Assembly: GCF_051954455.1 (NCBI RefSeq)
Contig: NZ_JBQCHS010000004.1
Span: 6,504 to 70,503 of the forward strand
Source of the DNA: Pseudolysinimonas sp051954455
GTDB lineage: Bacteria > Actinomycetota > Actinomycetes > Actinomycetales > Microbacteriaceae
Direction: 5' to 3'
Length of the DNA: 64,000 bases
Below the pieces are notes generated by a model. The model saw only the letters and a list, made by a program, of their open reading frames with translations. It ran no database searches and had not been told where the DNA came from. How positions within the stretch are numbered: the stretch's first letter is position 1; the number at the start of each line of letters is the position of its first letter. The position numbers and the translations under genes are program-made. This document shows, in pieces, positions 18,820-26,846 of this stretch.

Positions 18820-19620
18820 ATGAGCGCGCCGAGTGCCTCCCGATGGCGGGACGGACGGTTCGAGCCGCTGGACGCCTGCGAGGTCCGGCCGGTGCGGTTG
18901 CTCGCGGCCGACTCGTGGCTCCTGCGCGACGGCGCGGTGGTCGAGCTCGAGGCGCACCGTCGGCGGTTCCTGAGGTCGCTGCCGGCGGAGGTCGACGGCA
19001 CAGGATTCTGGGACGCGGCGATCGCCGAACTCCCCCGGTCCGGGGCGTGGTTCCCGCGCCTCGAGCTCCGCAGCGTCGGGTTCCCCGGCGACGATCGCCG
19101 CGAGCTCGCCCTGCGGCTGCGCCCCGCGCCCGAGCTCCGGCAGGAGATCGCGCTCGTGACGCACGACGCCCGCGATCCGCGCGCCGAGCCCCTCATCAAG
19201 GGCCCCGATCTCGAGGCCCTCACCCGCGTCCGCACGCTCGCGCAGGCCCGGACCGCCGACGACGCCGCCCTCCTGTCCGCCGACGGCCGCGTCGCCGAGA
19301 CCACGACCGCCCACCTCGTGTGGTGGCGCGGCGACGTGCTGTGCGCGGCCGATCCTGCGATCCCGCAGCTGCCGGGCGTGACCGTCGGGGCGCTCACCCG
19401 TCTGGCTGGGGCTCACGGCGTCGAGCTGCGAGCGGAGCGGGCGACGGCCGCCGATCTCGCGGGCACGGAGGTCTGGGCGCTCAACGCGCTGCACGGCATC
19501 CGCGTGGTCACGACCTGGCACGGCGGGCCGTCGCTCGTTCACGAGCCCGGGCGGGCCGAGCTCTGGCGCGAGCGGCTCGGGACGCTGCGGCACCCGCTCC
19601 CCCAGGCGGTGACCGCATGA
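18820..19620 (+). CDS. pabC: aminotransferase class IV, probable 4-amino-4-deoxychorismate lyase
   Basis: 266-residue PLP enzyme of fold type IV (MSAPSASRWRDGRFEPLDA). Supporting segments are LLAADSWLLRDGAVVELEAH, a candidate PLP-binding Lys in EPLIKGPDLEAL, and the E/T-rich VAETTTAHLVWW motif that contacts the cofactor. It is divergent from pabB and would release pyruvate from aminodeoxychorismate to give 4-aminobenzoate. It overlaps the DedA gene by 4 bases (ATGA), an odd partner that suggests simple co-expression. Confidence 0.85.
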   Translation: MSAPSASRWRDGRFEPLDACEVRPVRLLAADSWLLRDGAVVELEAHRRRFLRSLPAEVDGTGFWDAAIAELPRSGAWFPRLELRSVGFPGDDRRELALRLRPAPELRQEIALVTHDARDPRAEPLIKGPDLEALTRVRTLAQARTADDAALLSADGRVAETTTAHLVWWRGDVLCAADPAIPQLPGVTVGALTRLAGAHGVELRAERATAADLAGTEVWALNALHGIRVVTTWHGGPSLVHEPGRAELWRERLGTLRHPLPQAVTA

Positions 19621-20348
19621 ACTGGCTCGGCGACGTGCTCGCCTCGATCGGCGCCTTCTTCGGCGGGATCAACGACCTCGTGAACCAGTCGCTCATGTGG
19701 CTGCTCGCCACCGTGCAGGGCGTCGACCCCGTGCTCCGCACGCTCATCGCGGCCGTGGGGATGTTCTGCGAGACGTCGATCCTCATCGGCCTGCTGATCC
19801 CGGGCGACACGATCGTCATCGTCGCGAGCACGGCCGTGTCGTCCCCGCTGGAGTACATCGCGCTCCTGCTCGCGGTGATCGCCGGGTCGCTCGCGGGCGA
19901 ATCCCTCGGATTCGCGCTCGGGCGCTGGTTCGGCCACGGCATCCGGCACTCGCGGCTCGGACGGCGGATCGGGGAGGCCAACTGGATGCGCGCCGAGCGC
20001 TACGTCCGCCGCCGCGGCGGTCCCGCGGTGTTCGTGTCGCGCTTCCTGCCGGTGCTGCACTCGCTCGTACCGCTGACCGCCGGCGCGGCCGAGATGACCT
20101 ACAGCCGGTTCATCGCGTGGACGGCGCCGGCCTGCGCGGTGTGGGCGACGCTCTACGTCACCTTCGGCACCCTCGCGGCCGGGAGCGTCCGCCGCCTGGC
20201 CGGGCAGATCCACTTCATCGGGTACCTCTTCGTGGGCGTCGTCATCGTGTTCCTCGTCGCCGTCGTCGTGGTGCGCAAGCTCGTCGAGCGGCACCAGGCG
20301 CGGCACTGGGGCGAGGACGACGACGACACGGGGAAGCGGGTCGAGTAG
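19617..20348 (+). CDS. DedA family membrane protein
   Basis: 243-residue protein with about five hydrophobic segments, matching the DedA/VTT family (lipid flippases or scramblases, including undecaprenyl-phosphate recycling). Signature segments are SILIGLLIPGDTIVIVAS, the loop GESLGFALGRWFG, and FVSRFLPVLHSLVPLTAGAAEM. The start ATG overlaps the pabC stop. The C-terminus is an acidic stretch (EDDDDT) then GKRVE. The final RVE and stop match the tails of unrelated genes that end in the repeat element described elsewhere in this list. Confidence 0.93.
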   Translation: MNWLGDVLASIGAFFGGINDLVNQSLMWLLATVQGVDPVLRTLIAAVGMFCETSILIGLLIPGDTIVIVASTAVSSPLEYIALLLAVIAGSLAGESLGFALGRWFGHGIRHSRLGRRIGEANWMRAERYVRRRGGPAVFVSRFLPVLHSLVPLTAGAAEMTYSRFIAWTAPACAVWATLYVTFGTLAAGSVRRLAGQIHFIGYLFVGVVIVFLVAVVVVRKLVERHQARHWGEDDDDTGKRVE

Positions 20349-20385
20349 CCGGCACTGCCAACGTGTCGAGACCTCATCGCACGAT

Positions 20386-20420
20386 GGTCTCGATACGTCG
20401 GCTGCGCCGACTACTCGACC
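20386..20420. repeat. REP-like palindromic element
   Basis: Sequence GGTCTCGATACG at 20386, a hairpin core CGGCTGCGCCG, then CTACTCGACC ending at 20420. A partial second copy, the dedA tail GGGTCGAGTAG plus GTGTCGAGACC, lies just upstream. It fills the 82-base gap between the convergent dedA and osmolyte-binding protein genes. Confidence 0.8.
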
Positions 20421-20430
20421 CGCTCGGGTG

Positions 20431-21360
20431 CTACTTGGTGAAGCCGTTCTTCTTCAGCCAGTCGGCGGCGACCGTCTTCGGGTCGGCCTTGGCGTCGCCG
20501 CTGATCTGCGTGTTGAAATCGAGCAGGTCATCGGTCGTCAGCTTCGCCGACACCTTGTTGAGGGTCGCCTTGACCTTGTCGGAGAGCTTCGCCGTCGTGA
20601 CGATCGGCACGACCTGCTGCGAGGCGAAGAGGTTCTTCGGGTCCTCGAGCGTGACCAGCTTGTTCTCCTTGATCGACGGGGTGGTCGAGTAGATGTCGGC
20701 CACCTGCGTCGTGCCGTCGAGCAGGGCCTTCAGCGTCGCGGGGCCGCCGCCGTCGTTGATCGGCGAGAACGTGATGTTGTTCAGGCCGTAGACGCTCTTG
20801 AGGCCGGGGATGCCGTCGGGTCGGGTCTCGAACTCCGGGTTCGCGGTCACCGTGACCGACGGGAGCTTCGCGAGGTCGGCGATCGACTTCAGGTCGTTCT
20901 TGGACGCGAAGTCCGACGTCACGTTGAGCGAGTCGGAGTCGGCCGCCTCGGCGAAGTCGGTCGCCGAAAGACCCTTGGGGAGCTTCGCGTCGAGAGCGGA
21001 CTTGACCTCGCTGCTCGACTTCTGGTTGGCGTTCTTGTCGAGGAACGAGAGGATGCTGCCCGCGTACTCCGGGATCAGGTTCACCTCGCCCTTCTCGAGC
21101 GCGGGGATGTACGCCGCGCGAGCGCCGATGTTCACCTTGTAGGAGACCTTGACGCCGTCGGCCTCGAGCGCCTGGCCGTAGACGTAGGCGAGGGCGACGT
21201 TCTCGGGGAAGTTGGCGGAGCCGACGGTCAGGCTGTCGCTGCTGCCGCTGTCGCCCGACCCCCCGCCCAGGCTGTTGCCGGTGGAGCATCCCGCCAGCGT
21301 CAGACCGACGGCCACTGCCGCAGCGGCCGCCGCGATCATGCCTCTGTGGAACCTCTTCAT
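20431..21360 (-). CDS. glycine betaine/choline-type ABC transporter substrate-binding lipoprotein
   Basis: 309-residue OpuAC/ProX-type binding protein. It has a signal peptide with a lipobox (LTLAGCS, Cys about residue 25), a Gly/Ser linker, and a domain starting TVGSANFPENVALAYVYGQAL. The region DGVKVSYKVNIGARAAYIPALEKGEVNLIPEYAGS fits the OpuC-like family of quaternary-amine receptors. It is the last gene of the four-gene operon and overlaps the upstream permease by 4 bases (ATGA). The ligand (betaine, choline, carnitine) cannot be assigned from sequence alone. Confidence 0.92.
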   Translation of the reverse strand: MKRFHRGMIAAAAAAVAVGLTLAGCSTGNSLGGGSGDSGSSDSLTVGSANFPENVALAYVYGQALEADGVKVSYKVNIGARAAYIPALEKGEVNLIPEYAGSILSFLDKNANQKSSSEVKSALDAKLPKGLSATDFAEAADSDSLNVTSDFASKNDLKSIADLAKLPSVTVTANPEFETRPDGIPGLKSVYGLNNITFSPINDGGGPATLKALLDGTTQVADIYSTTPSIKENKLVTLEDPKNLFASQQVVPIVTTAKLSDKVKATLNKVSAKLTTDDLLDFNTQISGDAKADPKTVAADWLKKNGFTK

Positions 21361-22127
21361 GACTGCATACCTTCCTGGAGGGGCGTGGGCCCCGTGGCGG
21401 CCGCGAGCCGGGATGCCCGGCGGCCCTTCTTCGGCGACGCCGAATCCGTCGGGTCGCGAGGCACACCTCGCGGCGCGACGAGTCGTTGGACGAGCGCGAG
21501 GAGCCCGTCGATGATCAGGCACAGCACGGTCACGAGGATCGCGCCGGCCAGGAGCTGCACGAAGTCGTTCTGTGCGAGCCCGTTGATGAGGTAGATGCCG
21601 AGGCCGCCGAACGCGAACGCCGAGGCGACCGTCGTGGTGGCGATGACCTGGAGCACCGTCGAGCGGAATCCGCCGACGATGAGGCCGGCCGCGAGCGGGA
21701 TCTCGACCCGGAGGATGATCTGCCACTCCGTCATGCCGAGGGCGCGCGCGGCGTCGATCGTCGTGCGGTCGACCGCTTCGAGACCTGCGTAGGCGCCGGC
21801 CAGCATCGGCGGGATCCCCAGGACGACGAGCACGATGACGATCGGGGTCGAGTTGATGCCGATCGCGAGCAACAGGATCGAGAGCAGGCCGAGGGTGGGG
21901 AGGGCCCGTGCGACGTTCGAGGCGAGGATCGCCGCGGTCCGCCCTCGGCCGGTGTGCCCGATCAGCACCCCCAGCGGGAGCGCGATGACCACGACGATCA
22001 CCACGCTGACGAGCGAGATTCCAAGCGTCTCGCCGATGCGTTGGAGGATCGCCGGATGACCTCCACCGGCCGCGCCGAGCCAGTGCGACCCGTCGAGGAT
22101 CCAGGCGAACGCCTGCACGAAGATCAC
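21357..22127 (-). CDS. osmolyte ABC transporter permease (second)
   Basis: 256-residue inner-membrane permease, GTG start overlapping the upstream permease by 4 bases (GTGA). It carries five to six TM helices and the BPD_transp_1 EAA loop IDAARALGMTEWQIILRVEIPLA that docks to the ATPase. The segment FAFGGLGIYLINGLAQND resembles OpuCD/ProW. The C-terminal tail is Arg/Pro-rich and cytosolic. Two permeases per operon is normal for the OpuC type. Confidence 0.92.
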   Translation of the reverse strand: MIFVQAFAWILDGSHWLGAAGGGHPAILQRIGETLGISLVSVVIVVVIALPLGVLIGHTGRGRTAAILASNVARALPTLGLLSILLLAIGINSTPIVIVLVVLGIPPMLAGAYAGLEAVDRTTIDAARALGMTEWQIILRVEIPLAAGLIVGGFRSTVLQVIATTTVASAFAFGGLGIYLINGLAQNDFVQLLAGAILVTVLCLIIDGLLALVQRLVAPRGVPRDPTDSASPKKGRRASRLAAATGPTPLQEGMQS

Positions 22128-22822
22128 AGGTTCACCCCCTGGGGCGAAGGGCGCATCCAGCTCGGGCGCTCGGCGGAGCGCCGTGCACCCCGGTTCCACG
22201 GCATGAGCAGCCGACCGAGCAGGTTGAGGATGACATCGAAGACCGCGGCCAGCAGCAGGACGGCCACGATGCCGACGATCGCCTCGCTCAGGAACTGCCG
22301 CTGGAACGCGTCGGTGAAGAACGAGCCGAGGTTCTCGATCCCGATGAGCGCGCCGACGCTGGCCAGACTGACGGTGCTGACCGACACCACGCGCACGCCG
22401 GCGAGGAGCACGGGGCCCGCGAGAGGCAGCTCGACCGAGAAGAAGCGTTGCACGGGCGAGAAGCCGATCGCCCGCGCCGATCCCGCCACGTCACGGGGGA
22501 CGGAGGCGAACGCGTCCGACGCCGATCGCACCATGATCGCGAGCGCGTAGAGGGTGAGGGCGATGACGAGGTTGGTGGGATCGAGGATCGCCCCACCGAG
22601 CACGACCGGCACGAAGACCAGCAGCGCGATGGCGGGGATCGTGTAGACGATGTTGCCGACGACGAGGAGCACGGAGCGGGCGACGGTCGAGCGGCTCGCC
22701 CAGTAGCCGAGGGGGATGGAGATCAGGAAGCCGATCACGATCGCGGGTGCGGTGAGCCCCACGTGCTCCAGCACGCGACCCCAGATCAGCCCGGCGTTCG
22801 CCCCGATCCATCCCCAGTTCAT
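22124..22822 (-). CDS. osmolyte ABC transporter permease (first)
   Basis: 232-residue permease (MNWGWIGANAGLIWGRVLEH) with the EAA loop VAGSARAIGFSPVQRFFSVELPLA. The end segment ASVGALIGIENLGSFFTDAFQ is typical of OpuCB-like subunits. Its ATG shares a base with the ATPase stop (TGATG), and its own stop overlaps the next permease. It forms the translocation pore with the second permease. Confidence 0.92.
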   Translation of the reverse strand: MNWGWIGANAGLIWGRVLEHVGLTAPAIVIGFLISIPLGYWASRSTVARSVLLVVGNIVYTIPAIALLVFVPVVLGGAILDPTNLVIALTLYALAIMVRSASDAFASVPRDVAGSARAIGFSPVQRFFSVELPLAGPVLLAGVRVVSVSTVSLASVGALIGIENLGSFFTDAFQRQFLSEAIVGIVAVLLLAAVFDVILNLLGRLLMPWNRGARRSAERPSWMRPSPQGVNL

Positions 22823-23727
22823 CAGGCGTCGCCCGCCTGGTCGGTCTTGTTGGAGACGCTGCGCGATTTGGGCCCCGCGTCCGAGACCGCGAGCCGTCCG
22901 CCGGGCGCGGCGATGACGCCGACCGGGTAGCCGCCGGCGTCGACGAGCACGCGGTCGTCGCCCTGCTCCGGCGCAGCGGGGCTCACCGAGAGCCGGCGCT
23001 TGCCGCGGTCGGCGCCGATGAAGCTGGCCACGAACTCCGTTGCGGGGTTCGTGAGGATCTCGGTCGGCGTGCCCTTCTGCACGATGTGGCCGCCGCGCTC
23101 GAGCACGACGACCTGGTCGCCGAGGAGGAACGCCTCGTCGATGTCGTGCGAGACGAAGACGATCGTCTTGGCGAGGTCCTTCTGGATGCGCAGGACCTCC
23201 TGCTGGAGCTCGTCGCGCACGATCGGGTCGACGGCGCTGAACGGCTCGTCCATGAGCAGGATGTTGGGGTCGACGGCGAGGCCGCGGGCGACGCCGACGC
23301 GCTGCTGCTGTCCGCCGGAGAGCTGGGCCGGGTACCGGTCGGCGAGCCGGCGCTCGAGGCCGACCACGTCCATGAGATCGAGGGCGCGCCGGCGGGCGTC
23401 GGCCTTCGAGACGCCGGTCAGCCGCGGCACGGTCGTGATGTTGTCGAGGACGGTGCGGTGCGGCAGCAGGCCCGAGTTCTGCATCACATAGCCGATTCCG
23501 CGCCGGAGCTGCACGGGCTCGCTCGTCGCGACGTCGACGCCGTCGATCTCGACCGACCCGCTTGTGGGGTCGACCATGCGGTTGATCATCCGCATCAGGG
23601 TCGTCTTGCCCGAGCCGCTCGACCCGACGAGGACCGTGATCTGCCGCGCGGGGATCTGCAGGGAGAAGTCCTGCACCGCGTGCGTGCCGTCCGGGTACGT
23701 CTTGGTGACGGAGCGGAACTCGATCAT
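22822..23727 (-). CDS. osmolyte ABC transporter ATPase (ProV/OpuCA-like)
   Basis: 301-residue ATPase. Walker A is GSSGSGKTT, Q-loop VMQNSG, signature LSGGQQQR, Walker B ILLMDEPFSAVD and H-loop VSHD. The extra C-terminal region after IGADRGKR is short and diverges from CBS domains, so classic ionic-strength sensing by paired CBS domains is not evident. First gene of the operon, with GAGGAG 7 bases before the ATG. A TetR gene ends 90 bases upstream on the same strand. Confidence 0.94.
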   Translation of the reverse strand: MIEFRSVTKTYPDGTHAVQDFSLQIPARQITVLVGSSGSGKTTLMRMINRMVDPTSGSVEIDGVDVATSEPVQLRRGIGYVMQNSGLLPHRTVLDNITTVPRLTGVSKADARRRALDLMDVVGLERRLADRYPAQLSGGQQQRVGVARGLAVDPNILLMDEPFSAVDPIVRDELQQEVLRIQKDLAKTIVFVSHDIDEAFLLGDQVVVLERGGHIVQKGTPTEILTNPATEFVASFIGADRGKRRLSVSPAAPEQGDDRVLVDAGGYPVGVIAAPGGRLAVSDAGPKSRSVSNKTDQAGDA

Positions 23728-23817
23728 CGGGCCTGCTCCTCGCTGCCGTGGGTCGGGGTGGTCCGAAGACTATTGGAGCCCACCGACAACCCCGCGCGGG
23801 TCGTCACACAGGGAAAC

Positions 23818-24465
23818 TCAGCGCGCGCTCAGATATTCCCCGAGCAGCTGAGAACTGATCTTCGGCCCCTGGCCGAGGAACGCCGCGGACCCTCCGGCAT
23901 CGCGCGCGAAGGCCCGCGCCGCCAGCGCGTCGAGCGCGACGATGGCACTCTCCATCGCGACCGGCAGGTCCTTGTGCGCCGCGATCCCGAACCGCGCCGT
24001 CAGCGCCTCGACCAGGGTCTCGGCCAGCACGGAGTAGGCGGGCGAGCCCTCGGCGGGGCGCAGATCGATCACGTCGCCGAAGCGGAGGGAGGCGAAGCCC
24101 GGCTCGCTGCGGAACGCGTCGACCAGGACCGCGACCGCGCCGTGGAAGGCGGCCATGGCGTCGTGGTGACGCTCGTCGGCGACGTCGGCCAGGATGCGCG
24201 CGGTGACACGGTCGGCATTGCGGGCGGCCAGGCTCTGCAGCACGGCGATGCGGTCGGGGAAGTAGCGGTACACGGTGCCGATCGAGGCGCCGGCGCGCTC
24301 GGCCACCATCGCGGTGGTCAGGCGCTCGTAGCCGATCTCGTCGACGACGGCCGCCGCGGCATCGAGCAGCGCCGTCAGCCGGGCGGCGGAGCGCGCCTGC
24401 ACCGGCTCGTTGCGGATGAGCCCGGCGGCGTCGCTGCGCGACGGCGCCTGTTGAGTCTCGATCAC
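23818..24465 (-). CDS. TetR family transcriptional regulator
   Basis: 215-residue TetR regulator, GTG start (MIETQQAPSRSDAAGLIRNE). The helix-turn-helix is in TTAMVAERAGASIGTVYRYFPDR; the variable C-terminal domain is about 150 residues with a TetR_C-like end. It precedes the osmolyte ABC operon on the same strand and is divergent from the App1-type phosphatase gene across a 148-base gap. Either neighbour could be the target. No clear palindrome was found in that gap. Confidence 0.93.
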   Translation of the reverse strand: MIETQQAPSRSDAAGLIRNEPVQARSAARLTALLDAAAAVVDEIGYERLTTAMVAERAGASIGTVYRYFPDRIAVLQSLAARNADRVTARILADVADERHHDAMAAFHGAVAVLVDAFRSEPGFASLRFGDVIDLRPAEGSPAYSVLAETLVEALTARFGIAAHKDLPVAMESAIVALDALAARAFARDAGGSAAFLGQGPKISSQLLGEYLSAR

Positions 24466-24613
24466 GGTGGTGTCCTCTCAGCCCAGCCGGGCGGTGGCAA
24501 CGCCCCCGCTCCGATTGCGTGCACTCTATCGCCGGAACCCTGTGGCTTTGACGAAAGATCAGCGAGAGTCGGGATGAGAATCCCTTCATGTCGACAGGTG
24601 CGACACTGGACGC

Positions 24614-25633
24614 ATGGCGGCGCGCGGCCCCCGATTCGCTGCCCGGCTCGAGGATGCCGTGCAGGGCTTCCGCGAGCGCCGCGGGCGCAAGCGAGGACTG
24701 ATCCCCACGATCGTCCCCTACATGGGCTACGGCGCTCCCGGCTGGATCCGCGTGCTCGGACGGGTGGTCCTCCAGCGCCCCGATGCCGTACCCGCGGATC
24801 GGCTCGAGGGGCTCCGCGGCTGGCGCAGCTTCGTGAGCGTCCCGGTCCGCGACGTCGAGGTGGTGGTGGAGTCCGGCGACGCCCGGCACGTGCTGCACTC
24901 GGACCGCGGCGGCGTGATCGATGCGCGGATCGAGCTCGACCTCGAACCGGGATGGCGCGAGGTCCGGATGTCGGTCGACGGCGACGCCGTCACCGCCCGG
25001 GTGATGGTGGTCGATCCCGCCGCCCGCTTCGGCCTGGTGTCGGACATCGACGACACCGTCATGGTCACCGCCCTCCCCCGCCCCTTCCTCGCCGCGTGGA
25101 ACACCTTCGTGCTCGACGAGCACGCGCGCACGCCGGTGGCGGGTATGGCGGTCCTCTACGACCGGCTGCAGCGGTCGCATCCCGGAGGACCGGTGATCTA
25201 CCTCTCCACCGGCGCGTGGAACGTCGCGCCGACGCTCACCCGCTTCCTCGGGCGCAACCTCTACCCGGCCGGCACGCTCCTCCTGACCGACTGGGGACCG
25301 ACGAACGAGCACTGGTTCCGCAACGGAGTCGCGCACAAGCGGGAGTCGCTGCGCCGGCTGGCAGAGGAGTTCCCCCACGTGCGCTGGCTGCTCGTGGGCG
25401 ACAACGGGCAGTCGGACGAGAAGACCTACGGGGAGTTCGCCGCGTCGCACGCCGAGCAGGTCGCGGCCGTCGCCATTCGACGCCTCACGCCCGGGCAGGC
25501 GGTTCTGGCGGGTGGCCGGAGCTCCGGCACCGTGACCGCTGCGGGCGTGCCGTGGGTCTCGGCATCGGACGGCGCCGGACTCGCCGAGCAGCTGGCGGAA
25601 CTGGGGATCGTGGAGCGGCCGCCGCACCTGTAA
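24614..25633 (+). CDS. App1-like phosphatase domain (DUF2183) protein
   Basis: 339-residue protein with the bacterial App1 layout: an N-terminal beta domain (PTIVPYMGYGAPGWIRVLGR) and a C-terminal DUF2183 HAD-like phosphatase core. The core has the catalytic SDIDDTVMVT, motif II YLSTGAWN, and motif III/IV GDNGQSDEKTYGEF. In yeast App1 this domain is a Mg-dependent phosphatidate phosphatase. The bacterial substrate is not known. No TM segment or signal peptide is seen. Confidence 0.9.
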   Translation: MAARGPRFAARLEDAVQGFRERRGRKRGLIPTIVPYMGYGAPGWIRVLGRVVLQRPDAVPADRLEGLRGWRSFVSVPVRDVEVVVESGDARHVLHSDRGGVIDARIELDLEPGWREVRMSVDGDAVTARVMVVDPAARFGLVSDIDDTVMVTALPRPFLAAWNTFVLDEHARTPVAGMAVLYDRLQRSHPGGPVIYLSTGAWNVAPTLTRFLGRNLYPAGTLLLTDWGPTNEHWFRNGVAHKRESLRRLAEEFPHVRWLLVGDNGQSDEKTYGEFAASHAEQVAAVAIRRLTPGQAVLAGGRSSGTVTAAGVPWVSASDGAGLAEQLAELGIVERPPHL

Positions 25634-25666
25634 CACGCGGGAGCGCCCGCTACCGTGGTGGGCGAC

Positions 25667-26440
25667 ATGACGCGCTTCGACGACGGCTCGGCGGGCGACA
25701 CCAACTACGGATCCATCGGCCGCGGGTACGCGGCCGTCCGCCGGCCCGACCCCCGCATCGAGGCCGTGGTCGAGGAGTCCCTCGGCGACGCCCGCAGCGT
25801 GATCAACGTCGGAGCCGGCGCGGGCTCCTACGAGCCGCGGGATCGGATCGTCGTCGCCGTCGAGCCGTCCGCGTCGATGCGCGCGGAGCGCCCCCGCGAC
25901 CGCGTCCCCGCGATCGACGGAACCGCCGACCATCTGCCGTTCGACGACGGCGCCTTCGACGCGGCGATGGCATCCGTCACGGTGCACCAGTGGCCCGACC
26001 TCGAGCGCGGGCTCGGGGAGCTGCGGCGCGTCTCGCGCGGACCCGTCGCGATCCTGACGTTCGACCCGATCGTGCCCGAGCCGTGGTGGCAGCCGGTCTA
26101 CGTCCCCGAGCTGTACGAGGTGGAGGCCCGGCGCATGCCGCCGCTCTCGCGCATCGCGGACGCGCTCGGCGGCACGGTCGAGATCCGGACGGTCATGATC
26201 CCGGCCGACTGCATCGACGGGTTCGGGCAGGCGTTCTTCGCGCGACCGGAGGAGACGCTGCGTCCCGAGGTGCGGCGCGCGATGTCCGCGTGGTCGTTCC
26301 TCGACCCCGGCGTGGTCGAGCGGTACGAGCGGGAGCTCGGTGCGGATCTGCGCTCGGGCGCCTGGGACGAGCGGTGGGGCGCGTTCCGCGACCTCCGCGC
26401 GTTCGACGGGGGCCTACGGCTCGTCGTCAGCCGCCCCTGA
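25667..26440 (+). CDS. class I SAM-dependent methyltransferase
   Basis: 257-residue protein starting MTRFDDGSAGDTNYGSIGRG. Rossmann motif I is VINVGAGAGSYEP, the motif II acidic end is VVAVEPS, and motif IV is DGAFDAAMASVTVHQW. Substrate-binding C-terminal helices are long and unusual, so the substrate cannot be guessed; the family includes methyltransferases acting on small molecules. The ATG at 25667 was preferred to the GTG 12 bases upstream. Monocistronic-looking. Confidence 0.85.
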   Translation: MTRFDDGSAGDTNYGSIGRGYAAVRRPDPRIEAVVEESLGDARSVINVGAGAGSYEPRDRIVVAVEPSASMRAERPRDRVPAIDGTADHLPFDDGAFDAAMASVTVHQWPDLERGLGELRRVSRGPVAILTFDPIVPEPWWQPVYVPELYEVEARRMPPLSRIADALGGTVEIRTVMIPADCIDGFGQAFFARPEETLRPEVRRAMSAWSFLDPGVVERYERELGADLRSGAWDERWGAFRDLRAFDGGLRLVVSRP

Positions 26441-26460
26441 TCGGGGGCCGCGGGGCGTCC

Positions 26461-26489
26461 TTGACCCGGCGGTCGCCCTTCGCTAGATT
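26461..26489 (+). promoter_or_regulatory. sigma-70-type promoter
   Basis: A -35 TTGACC (26461-26466), a 17-base spacer and a -10 TAGATT (26484-26489) lie 91 bases before the small membrane protein start at 26580. It is one of the better sigma-70-like promoters in the window. Confidence 0.65.
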
Positions 26490-26579
26490 CGCGAGGTCGG
26501 ACCGCGTGTCCCCCACATGGCGGACCGACATCGCGTTCCACCCCTGGGAGCGCTCCCCCGTCCCGGACAGGTCCCCCGC

Positions 26580-26819
26580 ATGTTCGTCGCCCTCCTCGTC
26601 GCCGCCGGCGCGACCGCCCTCGTCGCCGTCGTCATGATGCTCGTCACGCTGCAGCGCAGCGCACGGCTGACGCTCGTCCGCGGATTCGCGAGCGCGGCGC
26701 TCGGGGTCGGCATCGTGGCCGCCGCGGCCGTCGGGGTCGTCGCGGTCTCGGCCGCTCCCGCGGAGGCCGCCGCGCCGCACGGCCCGGTCATCGCCGACCT
26801 GCAGCTGCCCACCCGCTGA
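26580..26819 (+). CDS. small two-helix membrane protein
   Basis: 79 residues starting MFVALLVAAGATALVAVVMM. Two hydrophobic helices (residues about 2-25 and 38-60) are separated by a short basic loop (QRSARLTLVRG). The tail is Ala-rich, with a possible signal peptidase-like site APAEA. An alternative ATG at 26517 would add 21 Pro/Arg-rich residues. A good promoter lies at 26461-26489. No homology recognised. Confidence 0.65.
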   Translation: MFVALLVAAGATALVAVVMMLVTLQRSARLTLVRGFASAALGVGIVAAAAVGVVAVSAAPAEAAAPHGPVIADLQLPTR

Positions 26820-26846
26820 GTCGGCGGTCGCGGGCATACTGCTCGC

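Noticed and set aside
26517..26579. Earlier ATG for the small membrane protein
   Set aside because: No ribosome binding site and a Pro/Arg-rich N-terminus before the TM helix; kept only as an alternative.
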